Notes: generated by a model not told the origin, from the letters alone. Positions 20,231 through 31,719 are shown, numbered from the stretch's first letter. The stretch: 64,000 nt of DNA from Calliopum simillimum (GCA_951812925.1 OX638371.1:46350101-46414100); one strand, 5' to 3'. Numbers and translations: made by a program.

Positions 20231-23047
20231 ATGATGAACCATAGTAATCGTAATACAAGTGGCATTGGCAGCGATGTTTTGATTAAAGTTCTTTGCGCGC
20301 AACATTCTGGTCTCAATATAGTGCACTTCAATGCTAGAAGTCTAAATCCAGATAAGCTTGACTATGCGAACTTTGTTTTTCAAAATTCTGGCGTAGATGT
20401 CATAAGTGTTTCTGAAACCTGGTTCTGTAGCGATGTTCGTGACTCTGTCTATAGGATTAACAATTATAACCTTTTCAGGAATGATACGATTGGGAAAAAA
20501 GGAGGTGGTGTTGCCATATACTGCCGCAATAATTTAAATATCAAATTAATTAGTAAATCGTCATCTGATAGTTCCGTTGAATTTTTAAATGTTTGTATTT
20601 TTGATGAAAACACAAAAGTTTTCTTGTCTTGTGTGTACAATCCGAATAAATGTTTTACTCTAGATAAATATTTTGCTGATTTAAATGAATTTTTAATTAG
20701 CTATGACGTTTTTGTTATTTGTGGTGATTTTAATGTTAACTTGTTGTGTCAAGATAACTCATCAAAATGTCTATATGAAAATGTTTTATCTGCGGGCTTG
20801 TCAATTGTTAATAACACTGTGCCAACGCGATTTGCGTGTAATGTGACTCCTAGTCTCCTTGATTATTTTATAGTGTCTGATTTGTCATCCACATTATTGT
20901 TTGATCAAATCTATTTTTTATCTGACCATGACCTGATTTTTTGTACGTTAAGCGTTGACTTGTCCCGAAATAGTAATTCGGCTGTATTTTCTTTTCGAGA
21001 CTTTAGATCAATAAACTCTAACACCCTTAATAATGACCTTTGCTCCATGTCATGGAATGAAGTATGGTCTAGTGAAACAGTAAACAATAAGCTTGAGAAT
21101 TTTACGAAAATTATTGTTAACCTTTACGAAAGACACGTTCCTATAAAAACGATTACAGTCAAAAATACAAAATGTCCCTGGTTTACTTCCCGTATACAAC
21201 ATAATATTAAGAAAAAGAATAAGCTGCATAATATTTGGAGAAAGAACCCTACACCAGAAAACTGGGAAAATTTTCGTGTAGCTCGGAATCTCTCAAATTG
21301 TGAGATAAGGCAGTCAAAAATTAGATTCTGTGCGGCCAAGTTAGATTCTAGACTTCCTACTAAAATTCTATGGAAAAACTTAAAAAACTTTGGTATCAAT
21401 GACAAACAATCCTCTGAGTGTAATGTTGATCCGGATATCCTCAATAACTATTTTACTGCTAATTCATCGGTTTCTCAAAATTGTAACTACGAATTTTCAG
21501 GTATGTCTATTCCTCAAAGTTTTCAGTTTAATGCTGTTAATGAGGACGATGTTTTGAAGTGTTTACTTGGAGTTAAATCGAATGCTATTGGAGAAGATGG
21601 CATTTCTTTGAAATTTATTAAGTTAATTCTTTACCATATTCTTAGCCCCTTAACACACATCCTGAATCATTGTTTTACAACTTCCACATTTCCTCAGTCT
21701 TGGAAAGTTGCAATAGTAACACCTGTGCCCAAAAAATCTTCAGCAAGTGAGCCCAATGAATTCAGGCCAATCAGTATTTTATCCTGTTTGTCTAAAGTCT
21801 GTGAAGCCCTTATGGCTAACCAAATAAGTAAATATCTAAATGATAACAACCTCTTATCTCCACATCAATCTGGCTTTAGAACTGGGCACAGTTGTTCTAC
21901 TGCAACTATGAAAATATTGGAGGATGTAAGGCCGTCGTACGACAAAGGTCATATAACACTGCTCTGTATGCTCGATTTCTCCAAAGCTTTTGACAATGTG
22001 AATCATTTTCTATTATGTCAAAAACTACACTATGTATATGGTTTCTGTGATACTGCAGTGCGTCTCCTACAAAGTTATTTAACTAATAGACTACAAAGAG
22101 TAAAACTTCATAATAAACAGTCTCAGTACAATATGGTAAATAGTGGTGTTCCCCAAGGATCAGTCCTTGGCCCACTGTTATTTACCATTTTTGTCAATGA
22201 CATCTTTCTAAGTTGTAGAAATGCGACTATGCATGCATATGCGGATGATGTGCAACTATATGCATCTAGCTGTGTTGGTCTTCTGGATGATTTGGGCTGT
22301 AGGCTGAATGAAGACCTGGAATCTATACAGAAATGGGCCAAGCAAAACTGTCTTCAACTTAATGCTAAAAAGTCGTATGTGTTGCCTATTGCAAAAGATC
22401 AGATATTTCCAGAGGACATACCTCATTTGTTTATAGGAGAAAATAGTATTCAATTAGTAAATAAAGCAGTAAGTTTAGGCTTTCATATAAATTCTTTGCT
22501 CACATGCACCGATCATGTTAATAATGTGGTCAGTAAAATATATTATATACTACGCAATTTAAGAAAGTCGGCAGAGTTCACTCCCATTGAAACTACAAAA
22601 AAACTCGTGATTCAGCTGATCGTCCCAGTTATAGCCTATTCAGATTTAGTGTACAGTAAGCTCGACTCAAGCTCACAATTAAAGCTGCAGATTGCTTTTA
22701 ATCACGCGACACGCTATGTCTATGGCTTACGGAAATATGACCATGTGTCAGAGTTTAAAAAAAGAATTTTAGGATGTGACATAATTACATACCTAAGCTT
22801 CAGAAACTGCGTCTTTATGTATAAGCTGATACACACAAAAACGCCAGGATATTTGTATGACAAACTTAATTTTAGCCGATCTCAAAGAAGTCAAATGCTT
22901 GTTCTGCCAAGATTTAACTATCTTAACTCCACACGGTTATTTTTCATTAATGCCGTCAGGCTTTGGAATTCTCTGCCATGTCATTGTAAGACTATTATTG
23001 GTATCAGAAAATTTAGACAATCTATATTTCAGTTCCTTGCTCAATAA
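20231..23047 (+). CDS. LINE ORF2 protein: AP-endonuclease plus reverse transcriptase
   Basis: A 938-residue open frame from ATG 20231. The N-terminal apurinic-type endonuclease spans about residues 28-245: HFNARSL (N34), SETWF (E62), YNPN, CGDFNVN near 163 and SDHDLIF near 232 provide the expected catalytic Asn, Glu, Asp and His positions. The RT follows at about 430-720: GEDGISLKF, FRPISILSCLSKV, HQSGFRTGHSC, LCMLDFSKAFDNV, SGVPQGSVLGPLLF and AYADDVQLY (catalytic Asp pair near 673). The C-terminal region has SLGFHI, IAYSDLVYSKL and RLWNSLP. This combination performs target-primed reverse transcription. No stop or frameshift was seen. Motif style fits the CR1/jockey superfamily (Daphne, Crack or L2-like); the exact clade is open. 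Confidence 0.9.
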   Translation: MMNHSNRNTSGIGSDVLIKVLCAQHSGLNIVHFNARSLNPDKLDYANFVFQNSGVDVISVSETWFCSDVRDSVYRINNYNLFRNDTIGKKGGGVAIYCRNNLNIKLISKSSSDSSVEFLNVCIFDENTKVFLSCVYNPNKCFTLDKYFADLNEFLISYDVFVICGDFNVNLLCQDNSSKCLYENVLSAGLSIVNNTVPTRFACNVTPSLLDYFIVSDLSSTLLFDQIYFLSDHDLIFCTLSVDLSRNSNSAVFSFRDFRSINSNTLNNDLCSMSWNEVWSSETVNNKLENFTKIIVNLYERHVPIKTITVKNTKCPWFTSRIQHNIKKKNKLHNIWRKNPTPENWENFRVARNLSNCEIRQSKIRFCAAKLDSRLPTKILWKNLKNFGINDKQSSECNVDPDILNNYFTANSSVSQNCNYEFSGMSIPQSFQFNAVNEDDVLKCLLGVKSNAIGEDGISLKFIKLILYHILSPLTHILNHCFTTSTFPQSWKVAIVTPVPKKSSASEPNEFRPISILSCLSKVCEALMANQISKYLNDNNLLSPHQSGFRTGHSCSTATMKILEDVRPSYDKGHITLLCMLDFSKAFDNVNHFLLCQKLHYVYGFCDTAVRLLQSYLTNRLQRVKLHNKQSQYNMVNSGVPQGSVLGPLLFTIFVNDIFLSCRNATMHAYADDVQLYASSCVGLLDDLGCRLNEDLESIQKWAKQNCLQLNAKKSYVLPIAKDQIFPEDIPHLFIGENSIQLVNKAVSLGFHINSLLTCTDHVNNVVSKIYYILRNLRKSAEFTPIETTKKLVIQLIVPVIAYSDLVYSKLDSSSQLKLQIAFNHATRYVYGLRKYDHVSEFKKRILGCDIITYLSFRNCVFMYKLIHTKTPGYLYDKLNFSRSQRSQMLVLPRFNYLNSTRLFFINAVRLWNSLPCHCKTIIGIRKFRQSIFQFLAQ

Positions 23048-23330
23048 CGCCGCAAACAAATCGCTTTCCTTCCTTTTTCTCTTCTTTTATTTCCGCCTGT
23101 CTTTTAGATTAAAAAAAAAAAAAAAAAAAAAAAAAATAAATAAAAAAAAAAAATATAAAATAGTATAAGTATTTATTTATTTTTTTTTTTTATATATTTT
23201 GTATTTATAATTTAATTATACTCAATTTGTACTTTCTCTAAGTTATTGAACTTTGTATTTTAAAAGAATTTAATTCTTATAATACGTATGTTTTTTAAGC
23301 CAATAAATTGAAATTGAAATTGAAATTGTT

Positions 23331-24344
23331 GAGAAAACTTTTTAAAAATTATATATATGGGTACGGTCACCGTTGGTTACTGCTTTTCGGGGGGATTTAT
23401 TATGTATATGCACTTAAGAAATTGTGGCCATTAATTATATGAGATATGAGCAAAACTTTTATATAAAAATGAAATGGTGTTCATATAGGGCCGTTCAAGT
23501 ATAACGTAAGCATGTTTAGGTGGGGAGTGGTTCAAGATTTGCTTATTGTTTCTTATACAGGAGGAGAGGTCGATAAAATTCTTACGTAAAACAAAAAAAA
23601 ATTTTAAATTAAAGTCTAACTTAAGCCCTTAAAATTGATTTCAAGTGTCAAGGATTTTTCAATTTCCGTATGACCGCTATTGCTTTAATTATAAAAATAA
23701 TTTAGTTCCTGAATTCTTGTTCGTATTTGAAAAACTGCTTACGTCTAATCATAAGAGAGAGGTTCGTGTTAACGATTTGTTAATTTTTGCTTATATCACC
23801 GAAAATCTGCTAACGTAATGCTTAAACAGCATCTATGTAACCTATGGACACATCCCAAAGGCGTGATTCACGGAGTCTGGGGTAAAGTGAAACGACTTAT
23901 AAGTCAAAAAGGTCGAAGTCGAGGAGAAGGTGCCGTAATCAAAAACGTTAAAAATTTCGCGTCACTAGCAGCCACTTAAGTACCCTCTACGAGAATTTTT
24001 TCATTTCTGAATCAGAAATAAGTACCTTAAAAAATTAAAAATGTTCAGCCATGAGCCTATCCCAGGAATATCAAAAGTTCATTAAATTTCAGTTAATGGC
24101 CATCAAGTAACATGCAAGAAATACTCTTGGGATAATCATAGTGTTATGGTTTCATTTAAAAAATGATTTAAAACTAATTAAATATACATGTATTTCGTAC
24201 GAGTCCCATACAAACAAAAAGGTCCCGTACAAACAATTTAATTTTTATTTAATAACTCTCATTTAAATAAATATGTTTTCAAACTTTTATTGTTTTACTA
24301 TACCATGACCCTTAGAACGTGATTTAACATCATCAATGGCTACA
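23331..24344. other. Mixed AT-rich sequence with a Helitron 5' fragment
   Basis: TATATAAAAATGAAATGGTG near 23460 matches the start of the Helitron at 7609 and then diverges. GGCCGTTCAAGTATAACGTA near 23489 begins another unidentified repeat. A 50-codon open stretch at about 23835-23979 (HPKGVIHGVWGKVKRL, then ASLAAT and a stop) has no family I can name. GTCCC(A/G)TACAAAC boxes lie at 24203-24235. Confidence 0.4.
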
Positions 24345-24352
24345 AAAGAGAA

Positions 24353-25162
24353 CAGTGATGTCGTTTCAAAAAAAATCTCGGTACTCATTTTTAGATTTTT
24401 TGGGAGTATTTTGGGCTAATGGGGAGTACTATGCTAACATGTTCGCTTTTTAACCGTCTCACAGAATAAAATGATTTTTAATGACGGTTTCAATTACAAG
24501 TTGTTTATTGTAGAAGCTTTTAACTGACAATATTGCAATATCACAAACTCAGCACAACCTTGGAATGAAATTTTGAACTTTCATGTCTTGTCAATTGCCT
24601 TACGTTGGTTGGAATCGAAACTTGGCAATATTTTCAAAACGACTTCATTCTTTGAACCCATGCTTGATTCGAGCAAACTAAAACTTTCCAACCAAGCAGT
24701 TCGAAATTTTCGTGCTCTTTTGTTGCTGGATACTTTAGCACGCCTGATATCGTTTACCTCCTTGTTTCGGGTGATTTGCTAGCATCAGTGGAGTTTGCAG
24801 CTACTTTTTTTGCTTTAACTATAAACCTGTTATAAATATATAGAATTCGTAAATTTAATTGCAGAAATATTCAAACTTTTTCACTTACTTATTCATATTT
24901 CTGTAAAATAACTTGTTTTCAACGTGAGCATTGCCAGTCAACATTAAAATCTTTGTGCAGACACACTAAATTGTCTGTCGTGGGAACCAGCTCTAAGCAA
25001 CATTGAAAATTTTAGCTTGCATCACACAAGGTTTTTGATTGAAAACTTGCAGTGAAGTACCAAGTATTGAAAAGGAGTACAAAAATGGTTCAGGGGAGTA
25101 TAGGAGTACGCTTGCTCAAATAGGAGTAAAATACTCCTATAGGAGTACAAACGACATCACTG
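24353..25162 (-). mobile_element. hAT-type element with transposase fragment
   Basis: The ends are CAGTGATGTCGTTT and its inverse AAACGACATCACTG. The 8-bp AAAGAGAA lies on both sides (24345-24352 and 25163-25170). Subterminal GGAGTA boxes are repeated at both ends (TACTCATTTTTAG, GGGGAGTACTATG; GGAGTATAGGAGTACG and others near 25090-25150). On the minus strand at about 24780-24580 a frame reads RARKFRTAWLESF, which resembles the start of a BED-type domain in hAT transposases. The rest of the transposase is absent. Confidence 0.75.
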
Positions 25163-25352
25163 AAAGAGAACCTATTCGATAGGTATGACTTTAGCCAAGA
25201 AAGGAACGTTGAATGGAAACCTAGTTTGGATAGCTTAGAAATTAATAAAGTGAGAAACTTTATCAAAAGCTTTCGATATACGTAGGGCCTAAAAAAAGTT
25301 CGCTTAGTTGAATTGAAAAAACTTTTAAATTTAATTTTTTAAATTTATAACT

Positions 25353-26349
25353 TTATTCTTCATCTATTTGTATTTTTTCAACGTAATCGCCATTTATTTT
25401 GATACATTTTTGAAGTCGATAAATCCATCTAGAAAAACAGTCTTCAAAATCGGCTTTTTGCAGTTTTGCAATTTCATCATTAACCGCATTTATTATCTCC
25501 TCATTGCTCAAATTTTTTTTTTTTATTTTTGGATACAACCAGAAGTCACAAGGCGCTAGATCTGGGGAATAAGGTGCGGACGAATTTCTTCGATGCCTGA
25601 AAGCGCAATAAAATCGGTCGTTTTTTCAGCAGTGTGCGCTGGCGCATTATCGTGACATAGAAAGTAGCGGCGTAGCTCCTTTTTTTTGGCGTTTCCCAAT
25701 AAATTTTGGAAGACTTCTGGTAAACAGGTTTCAGTATACCACTTAGCAGTATCCGTCTGACCTTTTTCCAAAGGAATAGCAGCTACAACTTTCTCTCTGG
25801 TGAAGTAAACTGACATCATTACTTTTATTGCTGACTTTTTTTTGCTTTACTTTAACAGGTGGACTTGCACTTGCTGGGCTCCATACCATGGATTGTTGTT
25901 TGGTTTCATGGTTGTACTTCTAAAACCTTGCTTCATCACCTGTTACGATTTTCTTGAAGGTGTTAGACCCTCCGTTTTTGAATTTTTCAAGAAAATACTT
26001 AGCAAAACGCACACATGCCTATTTGTAGCATTACTTAAAATTCTAGGAACCCATCGTGCAGATTTCTCCGCGTATCCAAGATCATTTTCAAATATTTGCG
26101 ATACAGCCATGGCATTCAAGCCCAGTTCGTCAGCAATGATTTTCTGGGTCAATCTTGGATCTTCGTCAATTTTAGACTTAACCAGCGCTACACATTTATA
26201 ATCAGTTGAAGATTTTGGGCGGCCTTCTCGAGGTTCGTCCTCCACAGAAAAATTACCTGTCTGGAATCTTCGGGACCACTTTGAAATAGTCACGAGGGAT
26301 GGCGCATTAACTTCAAATGCTATTTGGCATTCATTAAATATTTCCATAG
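25353..26349 (-). pseudogene. Mariner transposase, main part, broken
   Basis: Read right to left: EIFNECQIAFEVNAPS and a helix-turn-helix (ISKWSRRFQTG), then DEPREGRPKSS, the linker between the two DNA-binding helices, and DPRLTQKIIADELG. Next comes a GDEAR box for the first catalytic Asp, followed by an in-frame stop near 25922, then KQQSMVW. HDNAPAHTA carries the second Asp (about 25665), and APCDFWLYPKIK the third (about 25545), in a different frame from the preceding part because of a frameshift near 25575. The end reads WIYRLQKCIKINGDYVE and a stop at 25353. The D,D34D-type motif set identifies a mariner. One stop and at least two frameshifts inactivate it, independently of the BEL insertion. 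Confidence 0.9.
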
Positions 26350-26637
26350 TGTTGACACCAGCAATGAACACCCTGTGCTCGCACAGCTGTGTTCATTCTA
26401 GTTAGTAAGGTTTTTCTATGTTTTTTCCCCTTTCTCCTTTCTACGTTTTTTCTTGTGAGGGCAGCGCTTCTCGCTCCCTTTTCTATCTCGACATTGTTCT
26501 CATGTCGATGAAGCAATAAAGTTGTGTTACAAATCGAACTCCGCGAGTTTTTAATTATTTTGCCGCAAATTTCCCCAAGTGTTTTTATAAGTTTTAAAAT
26601 TTAATTTTCCCCCGTAATTTTCCCGCCTGAAAAATCA
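26350..26637 (+). repeat. BEL 5' LTR
   Basis: 288 bp, begins TGTTGACACCAGCAATG and ends GAAAAATCA. It carries AATAAAG (about 26515) as a candidate polyadenylation signal. By eye about 13 mismatches and one length change separate it from the 3' LTR. Confidence 0.95.
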
Positions 26638-27213
26638 TTGGTCCTTACGATCCGTTTTGTGTGCCACGCAATCGGAAAATTAAAAATTTAAACTTTTTGT
26701 TTTTACAAAAAAACTATATACTCGCCGCGAGTGAATTTTGTGGAAAAAAAAAAAAAAAAACAATACAAAAATTTGGTATGATTAATTCGCGTTACCGAGA
26801 AATAAAAATCAAATCTGGAGTACTATTCGATGAATTTAATATTAAAAAATATAAATTAAATAAAAATTCAAAATATATTTAAAGAGTTTAGTTCTCTTTT
26901 ACATCGAACAAAAATTTTTATTTATTATTGCAAAACGCGTTTCGAACGTCATGCGTTCATCATCAATTGCTACACAAAAACTAAAATTTGAAAATATTGT
27001 AACAAAACAAAGAGCAATAAATATTAACATATTTTGTCATTTCATACATATAAATATTTAAGTATAAGAGAATTTAAAAATACAATTGTAAAGAACGAAA
27101 ACGATCAAAATGTGGAGAGCCAAAAACTGCAACATGCATATAAAGTAGAGAGCAAAGAAGGTTTTTCATAATAATTAAGTTATTTATGTTTTAATATTGT
27201 AAATAAAACAAAG
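26638..27213 (+). other. BEL 5' leader
   Basis: The primer-binding site is expected at 26639 (TGGTCCTTACGATCCG); the tRNA was not identified. The rest is A-rich and non-coding. The N-terminal part of gag is not recognisable here and appears deleted or unrecognisably decayed. Confidence 0.55.
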
Positions 27214-27886
27214 ATGATGGATTGTTGCCGATATTCCTGTTCATTGTTTTTTGTCCAGCGGTGTATTTTAGCGCTTCAAACACACAATGTTGATATCTCA
27301 AATTGGGATGCAATCTTAGTGTACTTATGTTCTACACGATTGCCTGTGATCACACTTTCTTTGTGGGAGCGGTCCATTCAAAATAAAAACGAAATCCCTA
27401 AATGGAAAGACCTCGATTCTTTCTTGACAAGCAGGTTTCAGACACTTGAAACTGTTTCTGATATTCGCAGCTCTAGTGATGCAATTTCCCGGCAAAATTC
27501 GTTGCCATCTACTTCAAACCAAAGCGCTAGTTCTAGCAAACGGCTAAATAATTATCAGGTGAAGATAACTTCGGCCAATTGCTTGTTCGTCGGAACAGGA
27601 TGCGCTGCGTTATTGCAATAAATTTTTAAAAATGGATGCTAAACAGCGCTTAGCAGTTGTTCGAAAGCATCACTTTTGCATCAACTGCTTGGCAAATTCT
27701 CATGAGGTGAAAGAGTGCAAAAGTATGTATACCTGTGCGACGTGCAAGCAACGTCACAATACTCTTTTGCATCGCAATTCGACTCCAGCCTCTGCCCCTG
27801 CTTTGAGTGTAGACTCAAGCAAGTCGAATTCGCGACCCAATCCCTCGGGCTCTAACGCTCAATCTCATTCAACACAAATACAGTAA
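27214..27886 (+). pseudogene. BEL gag, C-terminal part, frameshifted
   Basis: The first part (27214-27621) contains DISNWDAILVYLCSTRLP and WKDLDSFLTSRFQTLE, a conserved BEL Gag segment also present in the minus-strand remnant at 5195-4869. After a frameshift, 27632-27886 carries the cysteine knuckles: CINCLANSHEVKEC and CATCKQRHNTLLH. Gag packages the element RNA into virus-like particles. The N-terminal third is missing and a frameshift precedes the knuckles, so no full Gag can be made. Confidence 0.85.
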
Positions 27887-27926
27887 CGACATCCAGACAT
27901 GCTTTGCTTCGAGTACTAAGCACGTA

Positions 27927-28409
27927 TTGCTTGGTACAGCAATGGTGACCATATGTCACTTAGGAGCAGCGTATACAACCAGAGCGCTTATCGATTCTGG
28001 CTCTGAAGGTACGTTTGTCTCCGAGCGTTTACAGAAGCATTTAAAGCTCCCTACTTGGGAAGTCAATGCTCAGATTTCGGGCGTAAATAACGCAGTTTCG
28101 CCACAGGTTTCAAAAGCTTGTGATCTGATACTCAGTTCTCCCAGAAATAGACAATTCCAGATTGAAGCCACTGCTTTTGTGCGTTCACGCGTTACTGGAA
28201 ATTTGCCGTCTGTTTCGATTGACCCAGCTGTGTGACAGACTCTGCCAGATTTTCAATTGGCAGATCCACACTTCTTTCACAATGGTCAAATAGATGTACT
28301 GATCGGTGGCGATCTGTACCCCGCCATAATTCTCGATGGCATTAAAAGAAACGTTTAAGGGTCACTGCTTGCTCAAGAAACTGTTTTCGGCTGGATATTT
28401 ACAGGCCCT
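27927..28409 (+). pseudogene. BEL aspartyl protease region, broken
   Basis: LIDSGSEGTFV carries the D-S-G active site at about 27986. The frame is stopped at 28233, then resumes in the same frame set with IDVLIGGDLYPAI, and after another stop (about 28357) continues in the typical BEL block LLAQETVFGWIFTGP. It sits directly between gag and RT as in intact BEL polyproteins. The protease would cleave Gag-Pol, but two stops prevent a continuous product. Confidence 0.85.
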
Positions 28410-29390
28410 ATGCCTCGTAAAGAAATCTCCAGTTTCACTACTTGCCTTACTCATTTCAGTGAGGTTGCGATCGCTAAGCAGATCGCACGTTTTTGGGAGT
28501 TGGAGGAATTTCCTAAAAAACAATTTTTAACGGAAGCTGATCAATTTTGCGAAGACAATTATAAGAAAACGACTAGACGAGACGCTAGGGGTCGTTATAT
28601 AGTCACGTTGCCATTTAAAAATGGTTACCCCGATGAAATTAATTTAGGATTCTCTCGAGGCATTGCCTTTAAACAATTTTTAAGGGGAGAAACTCGATTG
28701 AACAAGAATCCTGAACTTAAAGTTCAATATGATGAAGTGGTCAACGAATATCTTAAACTGGATCACATGAAAAATATTGCTCCGCCAAAATTCGAGATCT
28801 CACCATCTCACTACTATTTACCGCATCACGCGGTTATAAAACCTGATCGCACTTCCACGAAAGTTCGCGTGGTGTTTAATGCGTCGAGTCCATCTTCAAA
28901 TGGGGTTAGTTTGAACGATGTCTTGTACGTTGGTCCAACTCTTCAGGCTGACTTGACTCTTTTGATTTTAAAATGGCGATTTTTCAAACATGTTTTTAAT
29001 GGCGATATTCAACAAATGTATCGTCAGATTCTTGTAGATCCAAAGCATTCTGCCTATCAACGAATTCTTTTGAGGAGTTCACCTGATAGTGAAATTCAAG
29101 ATTTTGAGTTGAAAACCGTAACTTTCGGTGTTAATTGTGTACCTTATCTAGCCTTTAGAACTATGCTGCAGTTAGCAGATGATATTCAACAGCAATTTCC
29201 ACTTGCTGCTCAAATACTTAGGCACTTCACATATGTTGACGATGCTTTGGCAGGCGCTCACGATGTTGAAACTGCTTTAAGGGCTAGAAATGAGCTTATA
29301 TCCGCTCTTGATTCTGCAGGTTTCGCTATGCGAAAGTGGACCTCCAATGCGACAAGTATTTTGGCGGGTCTGCCTGTGAAAACTTTTTAA
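28410..29390 (+). pseudogene. BEL reverse transcriptase domain
   Basis: An open stretch of 326 codons. Motifs in order are RFWELEEFP, RYIVTLPFK, HYYLPHHAVIKP, KVRVVFNASS, FNGDIQQMYRQI with the first catalytic Asp, and FTYVDDAL at about 29228-29251 with the YVDD catalytic pair. This spacing is typical of BEL/Pao RT, which copies the RNA to DNA in the particle. The frame ends at 29390 by a one-base shift into the following RNase H frame (overlap near 29336-29390). Apart from that the domain looks complete. Confidence 0.9.
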
Positions 29391-31666
29391 AGTTAGAGGA
29401 TGAAAGTTGCACAAAAACTTTAGGGTTTCGTTGGAATGCCACTTCAGAGTCATTTTATTTCTCAGTCAAGCGTTTCGAAATAAAGTCTTTTTATACTAAA
29501 AGGGAAGTCTTGTCAACTATAGCCCAACTCTTCGATCCCGCAGGTTGGCTGGCACCAATTGTGGTGACAGCAAAAATCCTCATGCAGCGAATTTGGTTGG
29601 ATGAAATTGATTGGGACGAAAAAATCCCACCGCACAGTCTCCTTTCCTGGCAAACATTTTTGCATCAATATGAAAATATTGAAAATATTCGTATCCCACG
29701 CTATGTGGATTATTCGCCAACTTCAGAAGTAGAATTTCACGCCTTTTGCGATGCTTCTGAGAAGGCGTATGCTGCGTCGATTTATATCCGCGTCAAGCAA
29801 GCTGATTTTATTGTCAGCCATTTGCTTTTTTCCAAAACTAGAGTGGCACCAGTTAAGACGATCTCACTACCTCGTCTTGAATTGTGTGGTGCCACGTTAC
29901 TAGCTGATATGGTTGATTCTTTAATCTCCCATCTTGATATAGATAGGCACCGTTTGTATTGTTGGACAGATTCCACAATCGTTCTTGCCTGGCTTTTCAA
30001 GCCCCCTTGCTTATGGACAACTTTTGTTGCAAATAGGGCTTCTAAAATAGCTGAAAAGGTTGGCAATCAAAAGTGGTTTCATGTTGACACACATGAAAAT
30101 TCTGCTGATCTAGCAACTCGTGGTATTTCACCTCAAGAGTTAGCTGATAATTCTCTTTGGTGGCATGGGCCATCTTGGCTTTCTTTAGAAAACTATTGGC
30201 AGGGAAAACTGCAACCTTCAGCAGTTGATACGTCTCTCGAACGAAAAGCTGTTAAAGTTCACTTTTCTTATTTTTCAAGGTATGAAGATATCTTGGAACG
30301 TTTCTCCTCGCTTCCACGAGGTTTACGGGTGCTGGCATACGTTTTTCGTTTTATAAATCGTACCCGCCTGCAAACTCAAGCAGCATTTTCGCAAAAGTCA
30401 CCTCACATTGAGTGTGAAGAAATAAAATTTGTTAAAAATCGCTTGATTTTGTTGTGCCAAAAAGTAAATTTTTCGGAAGAGTACCACAAACTTGAGACCA
30501 AGGAAATCCTTGGTCGTAAGAGTGAGCTGTTATCTCTAAATCCGTTTCTGCACACAGATGCACTTTTGCGTGTTGTAGGGCGGCTTGCCTCTTCACCTTC
30601 ACTTACTTACGACGAAAGATTCCCAGTTATATTGCCATGCAATTGTCATTTTACTCGGCTTTTAGTACGATTTATTCATGAAGATTCACTTCATGGAGGG
30701 AATCAACTAATGCTTCGACTTATTCGAACGCAATATTGGATCCTACGTGCAAAAAACCTCATAAAAACTACTTTATTCAATTGTAAAACTTGTGTTATAC
30801 ACAAAAAACAGTTAAGATCTCAAATAATGGCTGCTCTTCCACCAGAGCGAACTGTTTTGTCGCGCCCTTTTTCGTCTACCGGCGTTGATTTTGCTGGTCC
30901 GTTCGATATAAAGAGCTACCTGGGTGGAGCCTGTCGAATTACTAAGGGCTATGTCTGCCTTTTTGTCTGTTTTTCCACAAAAGCAGTTCATTTGGAAGCC
31001 ACCAGCGATCTTTCTTCAGCTACCTTTTTGTCAGCGTTTATGCGATATGTCGCTCGTCGTGGTTGTCCAGCAAAGGTTTATTCGGACAATGGCACCAACT
31101 TTGTAGGAGCTTCAAAGGTGCTTACAAGAGAATTTAAGGATTTTCTAAACCAGTCCAAGGATATCGTGCAGGCACAATATGCTCATCAAGAGATCTCTTG
31201 GCATTTCATTCCCGCTGGTGCTCCCCATATGGGAGGATTGTGGGAAGCACCACATAACGCCATGTCGGAAAATCCAAATGATTTTCAGCAACTTACTCCT
31301 GGCCATTTTTTGGTCGGCGGGCCACTGTTATCTACAGCTGAGTCTGAAATTGCAGACAAGCCTTTGAAAATTGACAATCGATGGCAAAAAGTCAAAACAA
31401 TGCAACAACACTTTTACCAGAGATGGAAAAGTGAATACTTAACTGAGTTACATAGGAGAGTTAAGCGGAAGTCTCCTCAAAAAGATATTTACATTAATAA
31501 TTTAGTTGTCGTTAAAGAGGAGAATTTACCATCAAATGAGTGGCGGTTAGGTAGGATAATCAAAACTTATCCCGGTAACGATAATCGTACACGCGTCGCG
31601 GACATCCGAACCGAGCGTGGTTGCATCACGCGACCAATTATAAAACTTGTGCTCCCAACGGCATAG
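29336..31666 (+). pseudogene. BEL RNase H and integrase, integrase internally deleted
   Basis: This 776-codon stretch starts with the RT connection (CTKTLGFRWN, FDPAGWLAP) and RNase H (AFCDASEKAYAAS, LPRLELCGA, CWTDSTIVLAWL). The integrase zinc-binding H-H-C-C motif is at about 30672-30800 (FIHEDSLHGG, CKTCVIH), and the core has STGVDFAGPF, VYSDNGTNFVGA and HMGGLWEA, giving Asp, Asp and Glu. Directly after GLWEA the sequence jumps to NPNDFQQLTPGHFLVGG. In the family, roughly 40-50 residues lie between these blocks, so an internal in-frame deletion near 31250 is inferred. The C-terminal region (WRLGRIIKTYPG, then VLPTA and stop) is intact. Confidence 0.9.
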
Positions 31667-31705
31667 AACCCAAAACACTTTTTTTCCCTTTAAAATAACA
31701 TCTTT

Positions 31706-31719
31706 TGTCTCGTTTCAGA
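31706..31719 (+). promoter_or_regulatory. Candidate 3' splice site before the extra ORF
   Basis: TCTTTTGTCTCGTTTCAG ends one base before the ATG at 31720. This pyrimidine tract with CAG would let a spliced subgenomic RNA present the downstream frame, as env frames are presented in retroviruses. It is seen in sequence only; use is unproven. Confidence 0.45.

Larger units (their letters stand above)
18840..23330 (+). mobile_element. CR1/jockey-superfamily LINE with two open ORFs
   Basis: ORF1 (18933-19973) and ORF2 (20231-23047) lie in the same orientation. They are followed by an A-rich 3' region, CAATAAA at 23301 and a short terminal repeat (TTGAAA)n at about 23307-23328. A non-poly-A microsatellite end of this kind is typical of CR1/L2-like LINEs. 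Both ORFs are uninterrupted, so this may be one of the youngest copies in the window. The 5' limit is approximate. Confidence 0.8.

Noticed and set aside
23835..23979. Open stretch HPKGVIHGVWGKVKR
   Set aside because: Interesting composition, but it is short, has no recognised family and no splice or start signals. Left unassigned.
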